In this document: one piece after another, positions 53,952-62,987 of the stretch
How positions within the stretch are numbered: position 1 is the first letter of the stretch
How the letters are laid out: every line of letters begins with the position of its first letter
NCBI RefSeq assembly: GCF_013415125.1
Contig: NZ_JACCDE010000002.1
Coordinates: forward strand, 124,001 to 188,000
Origin: Vreelandella glaciei
GTDB taxonomy: Bacteria; Pseudomonadota; Gammaproteobacteria; Pseudomonadales; Halomonadaceae
Direction of reading: 5' to 3'
DNA length: 64,000 bases
The notes under the pieces: generated by a model
What the model was told of the DNA's origin: nothing
The model's input: the letters and a program-made list of their open reading frames with translations, nothing else
Database searches by the model: none
Position numbers and translations under genes: made by a program

Positions 53952-54923
53952 ATGACCGTGAAGATATTCGACACCCCCGAAGTTCAAGACTTTGTTAAAA
54001 CCGTGGCTGGCTTTGATCAGTCAGGCGGCAATGAGCGCGCCAAGCAAATTGTCCACCGCCTGGTTGGCGACCTGTTCAAGCTGATCGACGACTTCGACGT
54101 CACCGAGGAAGAGTACTGGGCGGGCGTCAACCTACTCAATGCCCTGGGCAGCCAGACCCAGTTCGGTCTGCTCTCGCCAGGGCTCGGCTTTGACCACTTC
54201 CTCGACATGCGCCAAGACGCGATCGATGCCGAAGCCAAGCGTACCGGTGGCACCCCGCGCACCATCGAAGGCCCGCTGTACGTGGCCGGCGCCCCGGAAG
54301 CCGACGGCTTTGCCCGCCTGGACGACGAAGCGACCGACGGCGAGACCATGTGGCTGACCGGCCAGGTCCGCGACGTCGACGGCACCCCGATTGCCGGTGC
54401 CAAGGTCGAGATCTGGCACGCCAACTCCCAGGGCGGCTACTCCTTCTTCGACCCCTCTCAATCCGAGTACAACCTGCGCCGCACCATCTATACCGACAGC
54501 GACGGCCGCTACACCGCGCGCAGTATTATCCCCTCGGGTTACGGCGTGCCCGAAGGCGCCCCCACCGATGTGGTGCTCAAGTCACTCGGTCGCCACGGCG
54601 AACGCCCGGCGCATATTCACTACTTCGTTTCCGCCCCCGGTCACCAGCACCTGACCACCCAGATCAACCTGGCGGGTGATCCCTACACCTTTGATGACTT
54701 TGCCTTTGCCACCCGCGAAGAGCTGGTCATCCCCGCCGAGCGGATCGAGGATCCCGCTGAGATCGCCAAGCGTGACCTGGACGGCCCGTTCTCCCACGTG
54801 GTGTTCGATGTGACGCTAGCCCCCGTCGAGGCGCCCGAACTGCAGGTTCGTCACGCCCGCCCACGGGCCAAAGAAGACGAGCAGGATCTGGCCAGCCAGC
54901 TTGCCGGAACCGCCAAGGTTTAA
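53952..54923 (+). CDS. catA: Catechol 1,2-dioxygenase (copy 2)
   Basis: A 323-residue intradiol dioxygenase, collinear with the gene at 30671-31642. All iron ligands are kept (GGYSFFDP, IPSGYGVP, RPAHIHYFV). I count 18 amino-acid differences, mostly conservative exchanges such as Glu/Asp, and many silent codon changes. The set here is catA-benA-benB without catB, catC, benC or benD, so it must rely on the other operon for later steps. Codon use shows the same strong C/G-ending bias. Confidence 0.96.
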   Translation: MTVKIFDTPEVQDFVKTVAGFDQSGGNERAKQIVHRLVGDLFKLIDDFDVTEEEYWAGVNLLNALGSQTQFGLLSPGLGFDHFLDMRQDAIDAEAKRTGGTPRTIEGPLYVAGAPEADGFARLDDEATDGETMWLTGQVRDVDGTPIAGAKVEIWHANSQGGYSFFDPSQSEYNLRRTIYTDSDGRYTARSIIPSGYGVPEGAPTDVVLKSLGRHGERPAHIHYFVSAPGHQHLTTQINLAGDPYTFDDFAFATREELVIPAERIEDPAEIAKRDLDGPFSHVVFDVTLAPVEAPELQVRHARPRAKEDEQDLASQLAGTAKV

Positions 54924-54998
54924 GACCCGACCTTGATCAAGGCGAGCCTTCCCCTGGGCTCGCTTTAGCGAGACATAATAAATACGAGGAGAGAGATC

Positions 54999-56366
54999 AT
55001 GACCACACAGCTTGATCAGCTCGAAGCCCGCGTGCGCGGCGCCGTCCAGGACGACCCCGCCCAGGGGATTTTCCGCTGCCACCGCAGCATGTTTACCGAT
55101 CCCGCCTTCTTCGAACTGGAGATGAAGCACATCTTCGAAGGCAACTGGCTGTTCCTGGCCCACGAGAGCCAAATCGCCGAGCCGGGTGACTACATGACCG
55201 TCACCATGGGCCGCCAGCCGGTGATCATTACCCGCGACAAGCAGGGCGAACTGCACGGCCTGATTAACGCCTGCGCCCACCGTGGCGCCACGTTGTGCCG
55301 CCGTAAGCGCGGCAATAAGGGCACCTTCACCTGCCCGTTCCACGGCTGGACGTTCAAAAACGATGGCCAACTGCTCAAAGCCAAAAATGAGAAAAACGGC
55401 GCCTACCCTGACCAGTTCAAACAGGATGGCTCCCACAACCTCAAGCGCCTACCGCGCTTTGAAAACTACAAAGGCTTCCTGTTCGGCAGCCTGAGCGACG
55501 ACGTGCAACCGCTTGAACAGCACCTGGGTGAAACCACCAAGGTCATCGACAACATCGTCGACCAAGCCCCCGAAGGCCTGGAAATCCTGCGTGGTACCTC
55601 GTCCTACACCTACACCGGCAACTGGAAGCTGCAAGCCGAAAACGGCGCCGACGGTTACCACGTCAGCTCCGTGCACTGGAACTACGCCTCCACCATGGAG
55701 CGTCGCAACTACGATGCGGGCGGCACCAAAGCGGTGGACGCCGATGGCTGGTCGAAAAGCAAAGGCGGCTTCTACTCCTACGAAAACGGCCACATGATGC
55801 TATGGACCCGGCTGCTCAACCCGGAAGTCCGCCCGGTGTACCAGCACAAGGACTGGATCCAAGAACAGCTGGGTGACGCCCGCGCCGACTCCATCGTCAA
55901 CCAGACGCGCAACCTCTGCCTCTACCCCAACGTCTATCTGATGGACCAGTTCTCCACCCAGATCCGCGTGATCCGTCCGATCGCCGTGGACAAAACCGAA
56001 GTCACCATTTACTGCTTCGCGCCCAAAGGCGAAGCCGCCGAGGACCGGCGTGTGCGCATCCGCCAGTACGAAGACTTCTTCAACGTCTCCGGCATGGGCA
56101 CGCCTGACGATCTCGAAGAGTTCCGCGCCTGCCAGGAAGGTTACAACGGCGCGCTGGCCGAATGGAATGACCTCTCCCGCGGCGCCCAACAGTGGATCGA
56201 AGGCGCCGATGAAGATGCCCAAGCGATCGACATGAAGCCCCTGCTCAGCGGCGCCTCGCCGGAAGACGAAGGGCTCTACGTGCTGCACCACCAGCACTGG
56301 GTCGCCGAAATGCTGCGCGCCATCGACAAAGAGCGCAGCCAGTTTATCGCCACCGCGTCTGCCTAA
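54999..56366 (+). CDS. benA: Benzoate 1,2-dioxygenase large subunit (copy 2)
   Basis: A 455-residue Rieske oxygenase subunit differing from the copy at 31732-33099 in four residues by my count (Leu/Met, Ser/Ala three times). The Rieske ligands ([20 protein letters not shown]) and the iron site [12 protein letters not shown] are intact. The DNA shows numerous silent differences, so both copies have been kept by purifying selection rather than copied yesterday. The 30-base leader before its ATG is also shared with copy 1. Confidence 0.96.
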   Translation: MTTQLDQLEARVRGAVQDDPAQGIFRCHRSMFTDPAFFELEMKHIFEGNWLFLAHESQIAEPGDYMTVTMGRQPVIITRDKQGELHGLINACAHRGATLCRRKRGNKGTFTCPFHGWTFKNDGQLLKAKNEKNGAYPDQFKQDGSHNLKRLPRFENYKGFLFGSLSDDVQPLEQHLGETTKVIDNIVDQAPEGLEILRGTSSYTYTGNWKLQAENGADGYHVSSVHWNYASTMERRNYDAGGTKAVDADGWSKSKGGFYSYENGHMMLWTRLLNPEVRPVYQHKDWIQEQLGDARADSIVNQTRNLCLYPNVYLMDQFSTQIRVIRPIAVDKTEVTIYCFAPKGEAAEDRRVRIRQYEDFFNVSGMGTPDDLEEFRACQEGYNGALAEWNDLSRGAQQWIEGADEDAQAIDMKPLLSGASPEDEGLYVLHHQHWVAEMLRAIDKERSQFIATASA

Positions 56367-56399
56367 TCGTCCAGCGCCTGAAGAGAGGAGAGAAGTGAC

Positions 56400-56888
56400 A
56401 TGAGCATTAGCTATCACGAGATCCAAGCCTTCCTGTACCGCGAAGCGCGTCTGCTGGACGACCGGGAGTGGGACGAGTGGCTTACCTTGTATCGTCAGGA
56501 CGCCGAGTTCTGGATGCCGGCCTGGGACGACGACGACCAGCTCACTCGCGACCCGCACAGCGAGATCTCACTGATCTACTACCCCAACCGGGAAGGGCTG
56601 GAAGACCGGGTCTACCGGATCAAGACCGAGCGCAGTGGGGCGAGTACGCCGGAGCCGCGCACCACGCATCAGGTGACCAATCTGGAAATCCTGTCGCACG
56701 AGGGCGACACGGTCACCCTGCGGTTTAACTGGCACACGCTCAACCACCGCTACAAGAAAACCGACAGCTTCTTCGGCACGTGCTTCTACACCCTGGACGT
56801 GTCGGGAGAGACGCCGCTGATCACAAGAAAAGTTGTGCAGCTGAATAACGACTATATCCATCAGGTCATTGATGTTTACCACGTGTAA
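56400..56888 (+). CDS. benB: Benzoate 1,2-dioxygenase small subunit (copy 2)
   Basis: A 162-residue beta subunit, three residues different from the copy at 33133-33621. The similarity to copy 1 ends at the stop codon: where benC follows in copy 1, a hairpin and an ABC transporter operon follow here. The second oxygenase therefore has no dedicated reductase and must share BenC. Confidence 0.95.
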   Translation: MSISYHEIQAFLYREARLLDDREWDEWLTLYRQDAEFWMPAWDDDDQLTRDPHSEISLIYYPNREGLEDRVYRIKTERSGASTPEPRTTHQVTNLEILSHEGDTVTLRFNWHTLNHRYKKTDSFFGTCFYTLDVSGETPLITRKVVQLNNDYIHQVIDVYHV

Positions 56889-56920
56889 TCGGTGCTGATG
56901 AAGACAGGGATGTCGCTTGT

Positions 56921-56947
56921 CTTGCTATCGCGTGAAGCGATAGCAAG
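56921..56947 (+). promoter_or_regulatory. Hairpin between benB copy 2 and the ABC transporter
   Basis: CTTGCTATCGC and GCGATAGCAAG form a perfect 11-bp stem with a five-base GTGAA loop, 32 bases after benB. No U-run follows, so it may be an RNA-processing or stabilising element, or a Rho-dependent pause point, rather than a simple terminator. Confidence 0.65.
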
Positions 56948-56992
56948 TTGAAAATGAAAATTTAAAAACAACTTAACCCTGGTGAAAATATA

Positions 56993-58165
56993 ATGAAAAC
57001 ATTTAAAAAGACCTCCCTCGCCACTCTGCTAAGCGCTACCGCCATGTTCTCAGCTATGAACGTCGCTGCTAACGAAGACCCGGTGAAGCTCGGCTTAATG
57101 CTTCCTTATTCAGGTACTTATACAGCCCTTGGGGAAGCCATTACGAACGGAGTAAAGCTGGCTATTGAACAAGAGGGCGGTCAGTTGGGTGGCCGTGATG
57201 TGGAGTATGTCGAGCTTGATTCAGAAGCTGACCCTTCCAAAGCGCCTCAGAACATGAGCCGCCTCGTCAATGGGGACGACGTTGACTTTGTGATCGGCCC
57301 GGTACACTCCGGCGTAGCTATGGGGATGCTGCGGGTCGCCAAGCAGACCGGTGCCATCACCATCATTCCGAACGCAGGGTTGGGGGCCGCCACTAATGAG
57401 CTTTGCATGCCAAACGTCTTCCGTACTTCGTTTAGCATGTGGCAAGACAGCTACCCGATGGGCAAAGTGGCCTACGATCAAGGGCATCGTAAAGTTGTCA
57501 CCATTACCTGGGATTATGCAGGTGGCAAAGAGGACCTTACTGGTTTTGAAGAGGCTTTTACTGCTGAAGGTGGTGAAATCATCGAGCAAATTTTAGTGCC
57601 GTTCCCTAGTACTGAATTTCAGAGCTATCTGACACAAATTGCCAGTCTTGAGCCTGACGCTGTCTACACCTTCTTTGCGGGCGGCGGTGGTGTCAGCTTT
57701 GTTCGAGATTATGCGGCAGCAGGCCTGAAAGAGAGTATACCGCTGCTAGGTTCAGGTTTCCTAACTGAGGGTAATTTAACGGCTCTAGGTGATGCAGGCG
57801 AAGGTGTAATGACCACGCTTCATTACGCGGAAACCCTCGAAAATGATGCTAACCAATCCTTCGTTTCAGCTTATGAAAATGCCTACGGTGAAATACCTGA
57901 TACCTACGCGGTACAGGGTTATGACACAGGCATGATGCTGGTTCAGGCTCTTTCAGTACTGGGTGGCGATACCTCAAATCAGGAGCGCTTGATTGAGGTA
58001 TTGGCCAACGTCCATTTGGCGAGTCCACGGGGGCCCTTGAGCTTCTCAGACTCCCACCACCCCATTCAAAATGTTTATCTACGCGAGATTCGCGACGGTA
58101 AGCACGAAGTCTTACGTATGGCTTATGAGAATCTAGAAGTACCCGATGATGCCTGTCAGATGTAA
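56993..58165 (+). CDS. ABC transporter periplasmic binding protein (branched-chain type) of the benzoate unit
   Basis: A secreted 390-residue type I binding protein: signal peptide to VAA, then NEDPVKLGLMLPYSGTYTA. Core motifs such as VIGPVHSGVAMGMLRVAKQ, ITWDYAGGKEDLTGFEEAF and SHHPIQNVYLREIRDGKHEV are shared with the orphan at 27427-28599. It heads a complete operon with two permeases and two ATPases. Aromatic acids are established cargo for this subgroup in some bacteria. The position behind catA-benAB suggests benzoate or a close relative. Confidence 0.9.
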   Translation: MKTFKKTSLATLLSATAMFSAMNVAANEDPVKLGLMLPYSGTYTALGEAITNGVKLAIEQEGGQLGGRDVEYVELDSEADPSKAPQNMSRLVNGDDVDFVIGPVHSGVAMGMLRVAKQTGAITIIPNAGLGAATNELCMPNVFRTSFSMWQDSYPMGKVAYDQGHRKVVTITWDYAGGKEDLTGFEEAFTAEGGEIIEQILVPFPSTEFQSYLTQIASLEPDAVYTFFAGGGGVSFVRDYAAAGLKESIPLLGSGFLTEGNLTALGDAGEGVMTTLHYAETLENDANQSFVSAYENAYGEIPDTYAVQGYDTGMMLVQALSVLGGDTSNQERLIEVLANVHLASPRGPLSFSDSHHPIQNVYLREIRDGKHEVLRMAYENLEVPDDACQM

Positions 58166-58230
58166 CCACATCGGTATGCATTCTGGGGCGGGCATGGCTC
58201 GCCCCTCACTCAGATTCTCGGAGGGATCTT

Positions 58231-59091
58231 ATGGATCTCGCATTTTTCAGCGTACAGCTCCTTAACGGTCTGCAGTACGGCTTGCTGCTTTTTTTGATTG
58301 CCAGCGGTTTGACGTTGATTTTCGGCATCATGGGCATCATCAATCTGGCCCACGGCGCTATGTATATGATTGGTGCCTATTTGGTTTACGACCTTACCCT
58401 GCGCTTGGGTAATTTTTGGCTGGCTATTCTGGTGGCTATTCCTATCGCTATTGCATTGGGACTTATTATTGAGCGGCTGTTTCTGGATACGCTCTACAAG
58501 CGCGATCACCTATATCAAGTATTGCTAACCTTCGGTCTGATTTTAGTGCTCAACGAAGCACAGCGGATTATTTGGGGGGGCGATGTGCATCGTGTTGCGG
58601 TGCCTGCACCGTTCGATGCCAGTATTCAGTTGACTGATAACTTGCAGTACTCGGTGTACCGCCTCTTTGTGATGGGCGTCTGCCTGGCATTGGCTGGGGT
58701 GATCTATTGGGTGATGCGGCATACGCGGCTGGGCATCATCATCCGCGCCGGCGCGGTTAATCGCGACATGGTTGAAGGGCTGGGAATCAATGTCCGTACC
58801 CTCTTTACGCTGATTTTCAGCGTGGGTGTTGCGCTCACTGCCTTTGCGGGAATGATCGCCGCACCGCTCACCTCTATCGCGCCAGGCATGGGCGATAGCA
58901 TTCTCATCACTTGCTTTGTCGTCGTCGTCATCGGCGGTATTGGTTCCATTAAAGGAGCCTTTTGGGGCGCCATCATTATTGGCATGGCCACCACTTTTGG
59001 GGCGGTACTCATCCCTAGCCTTGCCAGCATGGTGATCTACCTGATTATGGCGGCGGTATTGCTGGTGAAACCGCGCGGTCTTTTCGCGTGA
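58231..59091 (+). CDS. ABC transporter permease, LivH type
   Basis: A 286-residue inner-membrane permease. LLNGLQYGLLLFLIASGLTL and FGIMGIINLAHGAMYMIGAY are the classical LivH start, and VRTLFTLIFSVGVALTAFAG precedes the loop that contacts the ATPase. About eight hydrophobic spans are visible. It follows the binding-protein gene by 65 bases, with GGAGG before its ATG, and is 12 bases from the LivM-type gene. Confidence 0.92.
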   Translation: MDLAFFSVQLLNGLQYGLLLFLIASGLTLIFGIMGIINLAHGAMYMIGAYLVYDLTLRLGNFWLAILVAIPIAIALGLIIERLFLDTLYKRDHLYQVLLTFGLILVLNEAQRIIWGGDVHRVAVPAPFDASIQLTDNLQYSVYRLFVMGVCLALAGVIYWVMRHTRLGIIIRAGAVNRDMVEGLGINVRTLFTLIFSVGVALTAFAGMIAAPLTSIAPGMGDSILITCFVVVVIGGIGSIKGAFWGAIIIGMATTFGAVLIPSLASMVIYLIMAAVLLVKPRGLFA

Positions 59092-59103
59092 GGAGAGTAA
59101 GAA

Positions 59104-60171
59104 ATGTTACATAGATATCCCAAGCGCGTTGCGTTCATCATGCTGGTATTAACGGCGTTGGTGGCTGCTTTTCCTCTCTGGGGAGAAGCGGTATTCGGTA
59201 ATCAGGCCAACTTCATGTTGGAGAAACTGACCCTGATGCTGATTCTGGCCCTGTTTGCCATGAGTCTGGATCTGCTGGTAGGCATTGTGGGCTTAGTCAG
59301 TCTGGGGCATGCGCTCTTCTTCGGTTTGGGGGCCTACACTCTAGCGTTAGCCAGCCCTGATTTTAGTCCAGCGTCAATGTGGTGGATGCTGCCACTTGTT
59401 ATGGGCGTCTCAGCCTGTGTCGCGTTAATCGTCGGTGTGCTGGTGATCCGCACTAAAGGCATCTTCTTCATCATGACAACGCTGGCATTTGGCCAGATGC
59501 TTTACTACTTCATTAGTACATCCCAGTTTGCGGGAGGAACCGATGGTGTTTTTATTATGTTCCGACCGAGTTTGGCATTAGGGGAGCGTACGCTGGTAGA
59601 TCTTGATAACCCTTACAGCTTCTTTTACTTCTGTTTAGGGATGCTGCTTCTCGGCTACTTCTTTCTACGCTGGCTCACTCGCTCCTACTTTGGTCAAGTG
59701 CTCGACGGTATTCATGACAACGAGCACCGAATGCAGGCCTTAGGCTATGCCACCAGTGGCTACAAACTGGTTGCCTTTGTTATCGCTGGGGTAATGGCGG
59801 CGGTTGCTGGCATGTTGGCGGCGATGCAGTACGGCTTCGCTAATCCGGCTCAGCTTGGCTGGCACACCTCTGGCGAAGTGCTAATGATGCTGATTTTAGG
59901 CGGCATGGGTACCATTTTTGGGCCCATCTTAGGCGCCTTCGCCTACGAGATTCTGCTCTACCTATATGAGCATGCCACGACTCACTGGCCCATCCTGATG
60001 GGGCTGACCATTATCGCTGCCGTACTAGTGCTTCCACGGGGCATTGCCGGCTTGATAATCGCGCCACCCTGGCGCCGCAAGCGTCAAACAGCCTCCGAAG
60101 CCGTGTCCGAGAAAGAGAATGCGTCGATAGCTACCTCAGCTCAACCCGTTACACAGCGTAAGGAGAACTAA
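59104..60171 (+). CDS. ABC transporter permease, LivM type
   Basis: A 355-residue permease. LILALFAMSLDLLVGIVGLV then SLGHALFFGLGAYTLALA are the LivM signatures, and GTDGVFIMFRPS and SGEVLMMLILGGMGTIFGP with LGAFAYEILLYLY follow. The C-terminus extends into a soluble tail rich in Glu and Ser, longer than in standard LivM. It pairs with the LivH-type protein to form the channel. Confidence 0.92.
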   Translation: MLHRYPKRVAFIMLVLTALVAAFPLWGEAVFGNQANFMLEKLTLMLILALFAMSLDLLVGIVGLVSLGHALFFGLGAYTLALASPDFSPASMWWMLPLVMGVSACVALIVGVLVIRTKGIFFIMTTLAFGQMLYYFISTSQFAGGTDGVFIMFRPSLALGERTLVDLDNPYSFFYFCLGMLLLGYFFLRWLTRSYFGQVLDGIHDNEHRMQALGYATSGYKLVAFVIAGVMAAVAGMLAAMQYGFANPAQLGWHTSGEVLMMLILGGMGTIFGPILGAFAYEILLYLYEHATTHWPILMGLTIIAAVLVLPRGIAGLIIAPPWRRKRQTASEAVSEKENASIATSAQPVTQRKEN

Positions 60172-60174
60172 GCC

Positions 60175-60942
60175 ATGCGCGACGAGATTGTCTTGGCCAC
60201 CCATGGTTTGACCCGACGCTTTGGTGGTTTAGTGGCGGTTAACGATGTTGATTTTGATGTTAAGGCCAATGAGATACACGCCATCTTGGGTCCTAATGGT
60301 GCGGGTAAAAGCACGTTGATTAATTTGCTTTCTGGCGAGATCCCGCCCTCTGAAGGACAAGTGCTTTACCGCCAACAACCGATTCAGGGTAAAAGCGCGC
60401 GCCAGATCGCGCGTATGGGGATTGGCCGTAGCCACCAGAAGACCAATATCTTCCCACGTCTTAGTTGCCTACAGAACTGCGAGCTGGCGGCGCGTATTCA
60501 TATGGGCGGTGTGTTTGGCAGCTGGCGTTCGCGTCAAACAGCACAAAAGGTGAGCGAGCGTGCTCAAGAGGTGCTAGATACCTGCCAATTGAATCATCGC
60601 GCTCATACGACAGCATCCGATATGAGCTATGGCGAACAGCGTCAGTTGCAGATCGCGATGGTGCTAGCGACAGCACCGTCGCTGATGCTGCTGGATGAGC
60701 CAATGGCGGGGATGGGGCGTGAAGAGACGGCTCAGGTCACGGAGCTGCTCGCTAGTTTAACGGATCGTTATACTTTGGTGCTGATTGAGCACGATATGGA
60801 TTCGGTCTTCCGATTGGCCGATCGCATTACCGTTATGGTCGATGGCTGTGTGTTGGAGAGTGGTCCAACAGAACAGATACGTACTAGCGAAAAGGTACGC
60901 GATGTCTATCTGGGGCGTCATGATGAGGGGGCAACCGCATGA
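60175..60942 (+). CDS. ABC transporter ATP-binding protein, LivG type
   Basis: A 255-residue ATPase. Walker A is GPNGAGKST (39-47), the signature is MSYGEQRQLQIA (a Y-G-E variant in place of S-G-G), Walker B is LMLLDEPMAG, and LIEHDMDSVF is the switch His. Those are LivG features. It starts four bases after the LivM-type gene and overlaps the next ATPase by an ATGA. Confidence 0.92.
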   Translation: MRDEIVLATHGLTRRFGGLVAVNDVDFDVKANEIHAILGPNGAGKSTLINLLSGEIPPSEGQVLYRQQPIQGKSARQIARMGIGRSHQKTNIFPRLSCLQNCELAARIHMGGVFGSWRSRQTAQKVSERAQEVLDTCQLNHRAHTTASDMSYGEQRQLQIAMVLATAPSLMLLDEPMAGMGREETAQVTELLASLTDRYTLVLIEHDMDSVFRLADRITVMVDGCVLESGPTEQIRTSEKVRDVYLGRHDEGATA

Positions 60943-61670
60943 GCGCAGAGCAAACAAGTACACCATTGATTGATGCCCGGGGGCTGCATACTTACTACGG
61001 TGAGAGCCATATTTTGCACGGGGTGAATTTGACCCTGATGCCCGGCGAAACACTGAGTCTTCTGGGCCGCAATGGGATGGGCAAGACTACTACGTTGAAG
61101 TCGATACTGGGCTTTGTCCCCCCGCGGCGTGGCGAGGTGTTTATTAAGGGCGTCTCGGCTACCAAGCGGCGTCCTTGGCAACTCATTCGCCAAGGGATCG
61201 GCTACGTGCCTGAGGGGCGTGGCATTTTTCCCGGCATCAGTGTGCGTGAGCATTTAATTATGGCCGCACGCCCTAATGAGCGCGGAGAGTCCCCTTGGAC
61301 GCTGGAGCGAGTCCTGGATACATTTCCACGCTTGGGTCAACGTATTAACCACGATGGCTCTTTTCTTTCGGGCGGCGAGCAGCAGATGCTGTCTATTGGT
61401 CGCGCGCTGACAACAAATCCTGACTTGATGATCCTTGATGAGGCGACCGAAGGACTCGCCCCGCTGATCCGAGATGAAATCTGGAAGATCATACGAGAGG
61501 TCAAGGCGACCGGCATTTCGACCATTATTGTCGATAAAAATATCGATAACCTTCTTAAGATAGCAGAAAAACATCTGCTGCTGGTCAAGGGGGAAGTGGT
61601 CTATAGCGGTGATTCCCAGGGGCTAAAAGACAATCCTTCAATCCTTGAAACCCATCTCGGCGTCGCCTGA
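60939..61670 (+). CDS. ABC transporter ATP-binding protein, LivF type
   Basis: A 243-residue ATPase. Walker A is GRNGMGKTT (43-51), the signature LSGGEQQMLSIGRAL and Walker B LMILDEATEGLAP are those of LivF, and VDKNIDNLLKIAEKHLLLV replaces the switch region. It overlaps the LivG gene and closes the ABC operon; a hairpin follows six bases later. Confidence 0.92.
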   Translation: MSAEQTSTPLIDARGLHTYYGESHILHGVNLTLMPGETLSLLGRNGMGKTTTLKSILGFVPPRRGEVFIKGVSATKRRPWQLIRQGIGYVPEGRGIFPGISVREHLIMAARPNERGESPWTLERVLDTFPRLGQRINHDGSFLSGGEQQMLSIGRALTTNPDLMILDEATEGLAPLIRDEIWKIIREVKATGISTIIVDKNIDNLLKIAEKHLLLVKGEVVYSGDSQGLKDNPSILETHLGVA

Positions 61671-61676
61671 CATGGC

Positions 61677-61700
61677 TCCGGCAAGCGGATGCTTGCCGGA
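61677..61700 (+). promoter_or_regulatory. Hairpin between the ABC operon and BenE
   Basis: TCCGGCAAGC and GCTTGCCGGA form a perfect 10-bp stem with a GGAT loop, seven bases after the last ATPase stop. No U-run follows. As with the hairpin at 56921-56947, it may process or stabilise the messenger at a gene boundary, or be a partial terminator. Confidence 0.65.
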
Positions 61701-61750
61701 ATTGATGTCGGCTATCGCGTTAAATTCATTGATACAGGGAAATGTGTTGC

Positions 61751-62950
61751 ATGCAATTTCACAAGCAATTGCTAAAGGACCTATCGATTCCGGCAATCGC
61801 TGCTGGCTTTGTGGCAGTGCTGGTCTCTTACTCTGGCCCCTTGGCGATCTTTTTTCAGGCAGCCCAGAGCGCCGAAATATCCAGCGCCATGATGACGTCT
61901 TGGGTCTGGGCAATCTCTATCGGCGCAGCAGTCTCGGGTATCTTTTTAAGCCTGTGGTTAAAAGTCCCGGTGGTGACCGCTTGGTCGGCGCCTGGGACTG
62001 CGTTATTAGTGACTCTTTTCCCAGGGCTGTCACTTAATGAAGCGATAGGTGCTTACTTGACGGCAGCAATGATCATTTTCGTGATCGGTGTTACTGGCTC
62101 TTTTGACCGAATTATCCGGATGATCCCCCCTGGTATCGCCAGCGCGATGATGGCAGGCATCCTGTTCCAATTTGGTGTAGGCGTTTTCGTCTCATTGGAA
62201 AGCGTACCGGCGTTGGCGATTGGTATGATTATCGCTTATTTACTATTTAAGCGACTTACGCCTCGCTACAGCTTAGTGCTGCTTTTGATTGCCGGGGTTA
62301 CTTTGGCAGTTTTGTTAGAAGGCGCAAGCCTGGAAGGTGTTTCCGTTCAGTTTGCGGATCCACAGTTTATCCGCCCCGAGTGGACGTGGAACGCTACCTT
62401 GAGCCTGGCTATTCCGCTGGTTTTGGTCAGTCTGACGGGGCAATTCTTGCCCGGTATGGCCATTTTGCGTACCTCAGGTTACTCCACCCCGGCCAAACCA
62501 ATCGTAATTGTGGCCAGTTTAACGTCATTCTTTACCGCTTTTTTCGGCGGTATTACGACGGTTATCGCTGCGATTACGGCAGCCATCTGCACCAGCAAGG
62601 AAGCGCACGAAGACCCTGATAAGCGCTATGTTGCGGGGGTGGCAAACGGCGTTTTCTATCTAATTGGTGGCATCTTTGCTGGCACTATTGTGGCGCTATT
62701 TACCTCATTGCCGGGGGAATTTGTGGCCGTACTGGCGGGCCTTGCGCTGATTGGCGCCATCAGTAGTAATATCAGCGCGTTTGCTGCCGAAAAGAGTCAC
62801 TTGGAAGCCTCTGTCATTACCTTCATTGCCACGGCATCTGGCATTAGCTTTTTAGGGCTAGGCTCTGCCTTTTGGGGAGTCGTTGTTGGGGCGCTTGCCT
62901 ACAACCTGCTGCATCGACGTTTTAACTCGCTTAACCATAAAACCCAATAA
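61751..62950 (+). CDS. benE: Benzoate/H+ symporter BenE
   Basis: A 399-residue inner-membrane symporter with about twelve spans. It matches canonical BenE: LKVPVVTAWSAPGTALLVTL, MIPPGIASAMMAGILFQFG, GQFLPGMAILRTSGY, ITTVIAAITAAICTSKEAHE and the end LGLGSAFWGVVVGALAYNLL. The ATG at 61751 has AGGGA ten bases before; another ATG three codons earlier is possible. It follows the ABC operon and precedes the universal stress gene. It would import benzoate with protons, a second route next to the ABC system and the divergent homologue at 35543. Confidence 0.93.
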   Translation: MQFHKQLLKDLSIPAIAAGFVAVLVSYSGPLAIFFQAAQSAEISSAMMTSWVWAISIGAAVSGIFLSLWLKVPVVTAWSAPGTALLVTLFPGLSLNEAIGAYLTAAMIIFVIGVTGSFDRIIRMIPPGIASAMMAGILFQFGVGVFVSLESVPALAIGMIIAYLLFKRLTPRYSLVLLLIAGVTLAVLLEGASLEGVSVQFADPQFIRPEWTWNATLSLAIPLVLVSLTGQFLPGMAILRTSGYSTPAKPIVIVASLTSFFTAFFGGITTVIAAITAAICTSKEAHEDPDKRYVAGVANGVFYLIGGIFAGTIVALFTSLPGEFVAVLAGLALIGAISSNISAFAAEKSHLEASVITFIATASGISFLGLGSAFWGVVVGALAYNLLHRRFNSLNHKTQ

Positions 62951-62987
62951 CAGTAGACACTACTTAAGCGGTAGCTGGAGTGTAACC

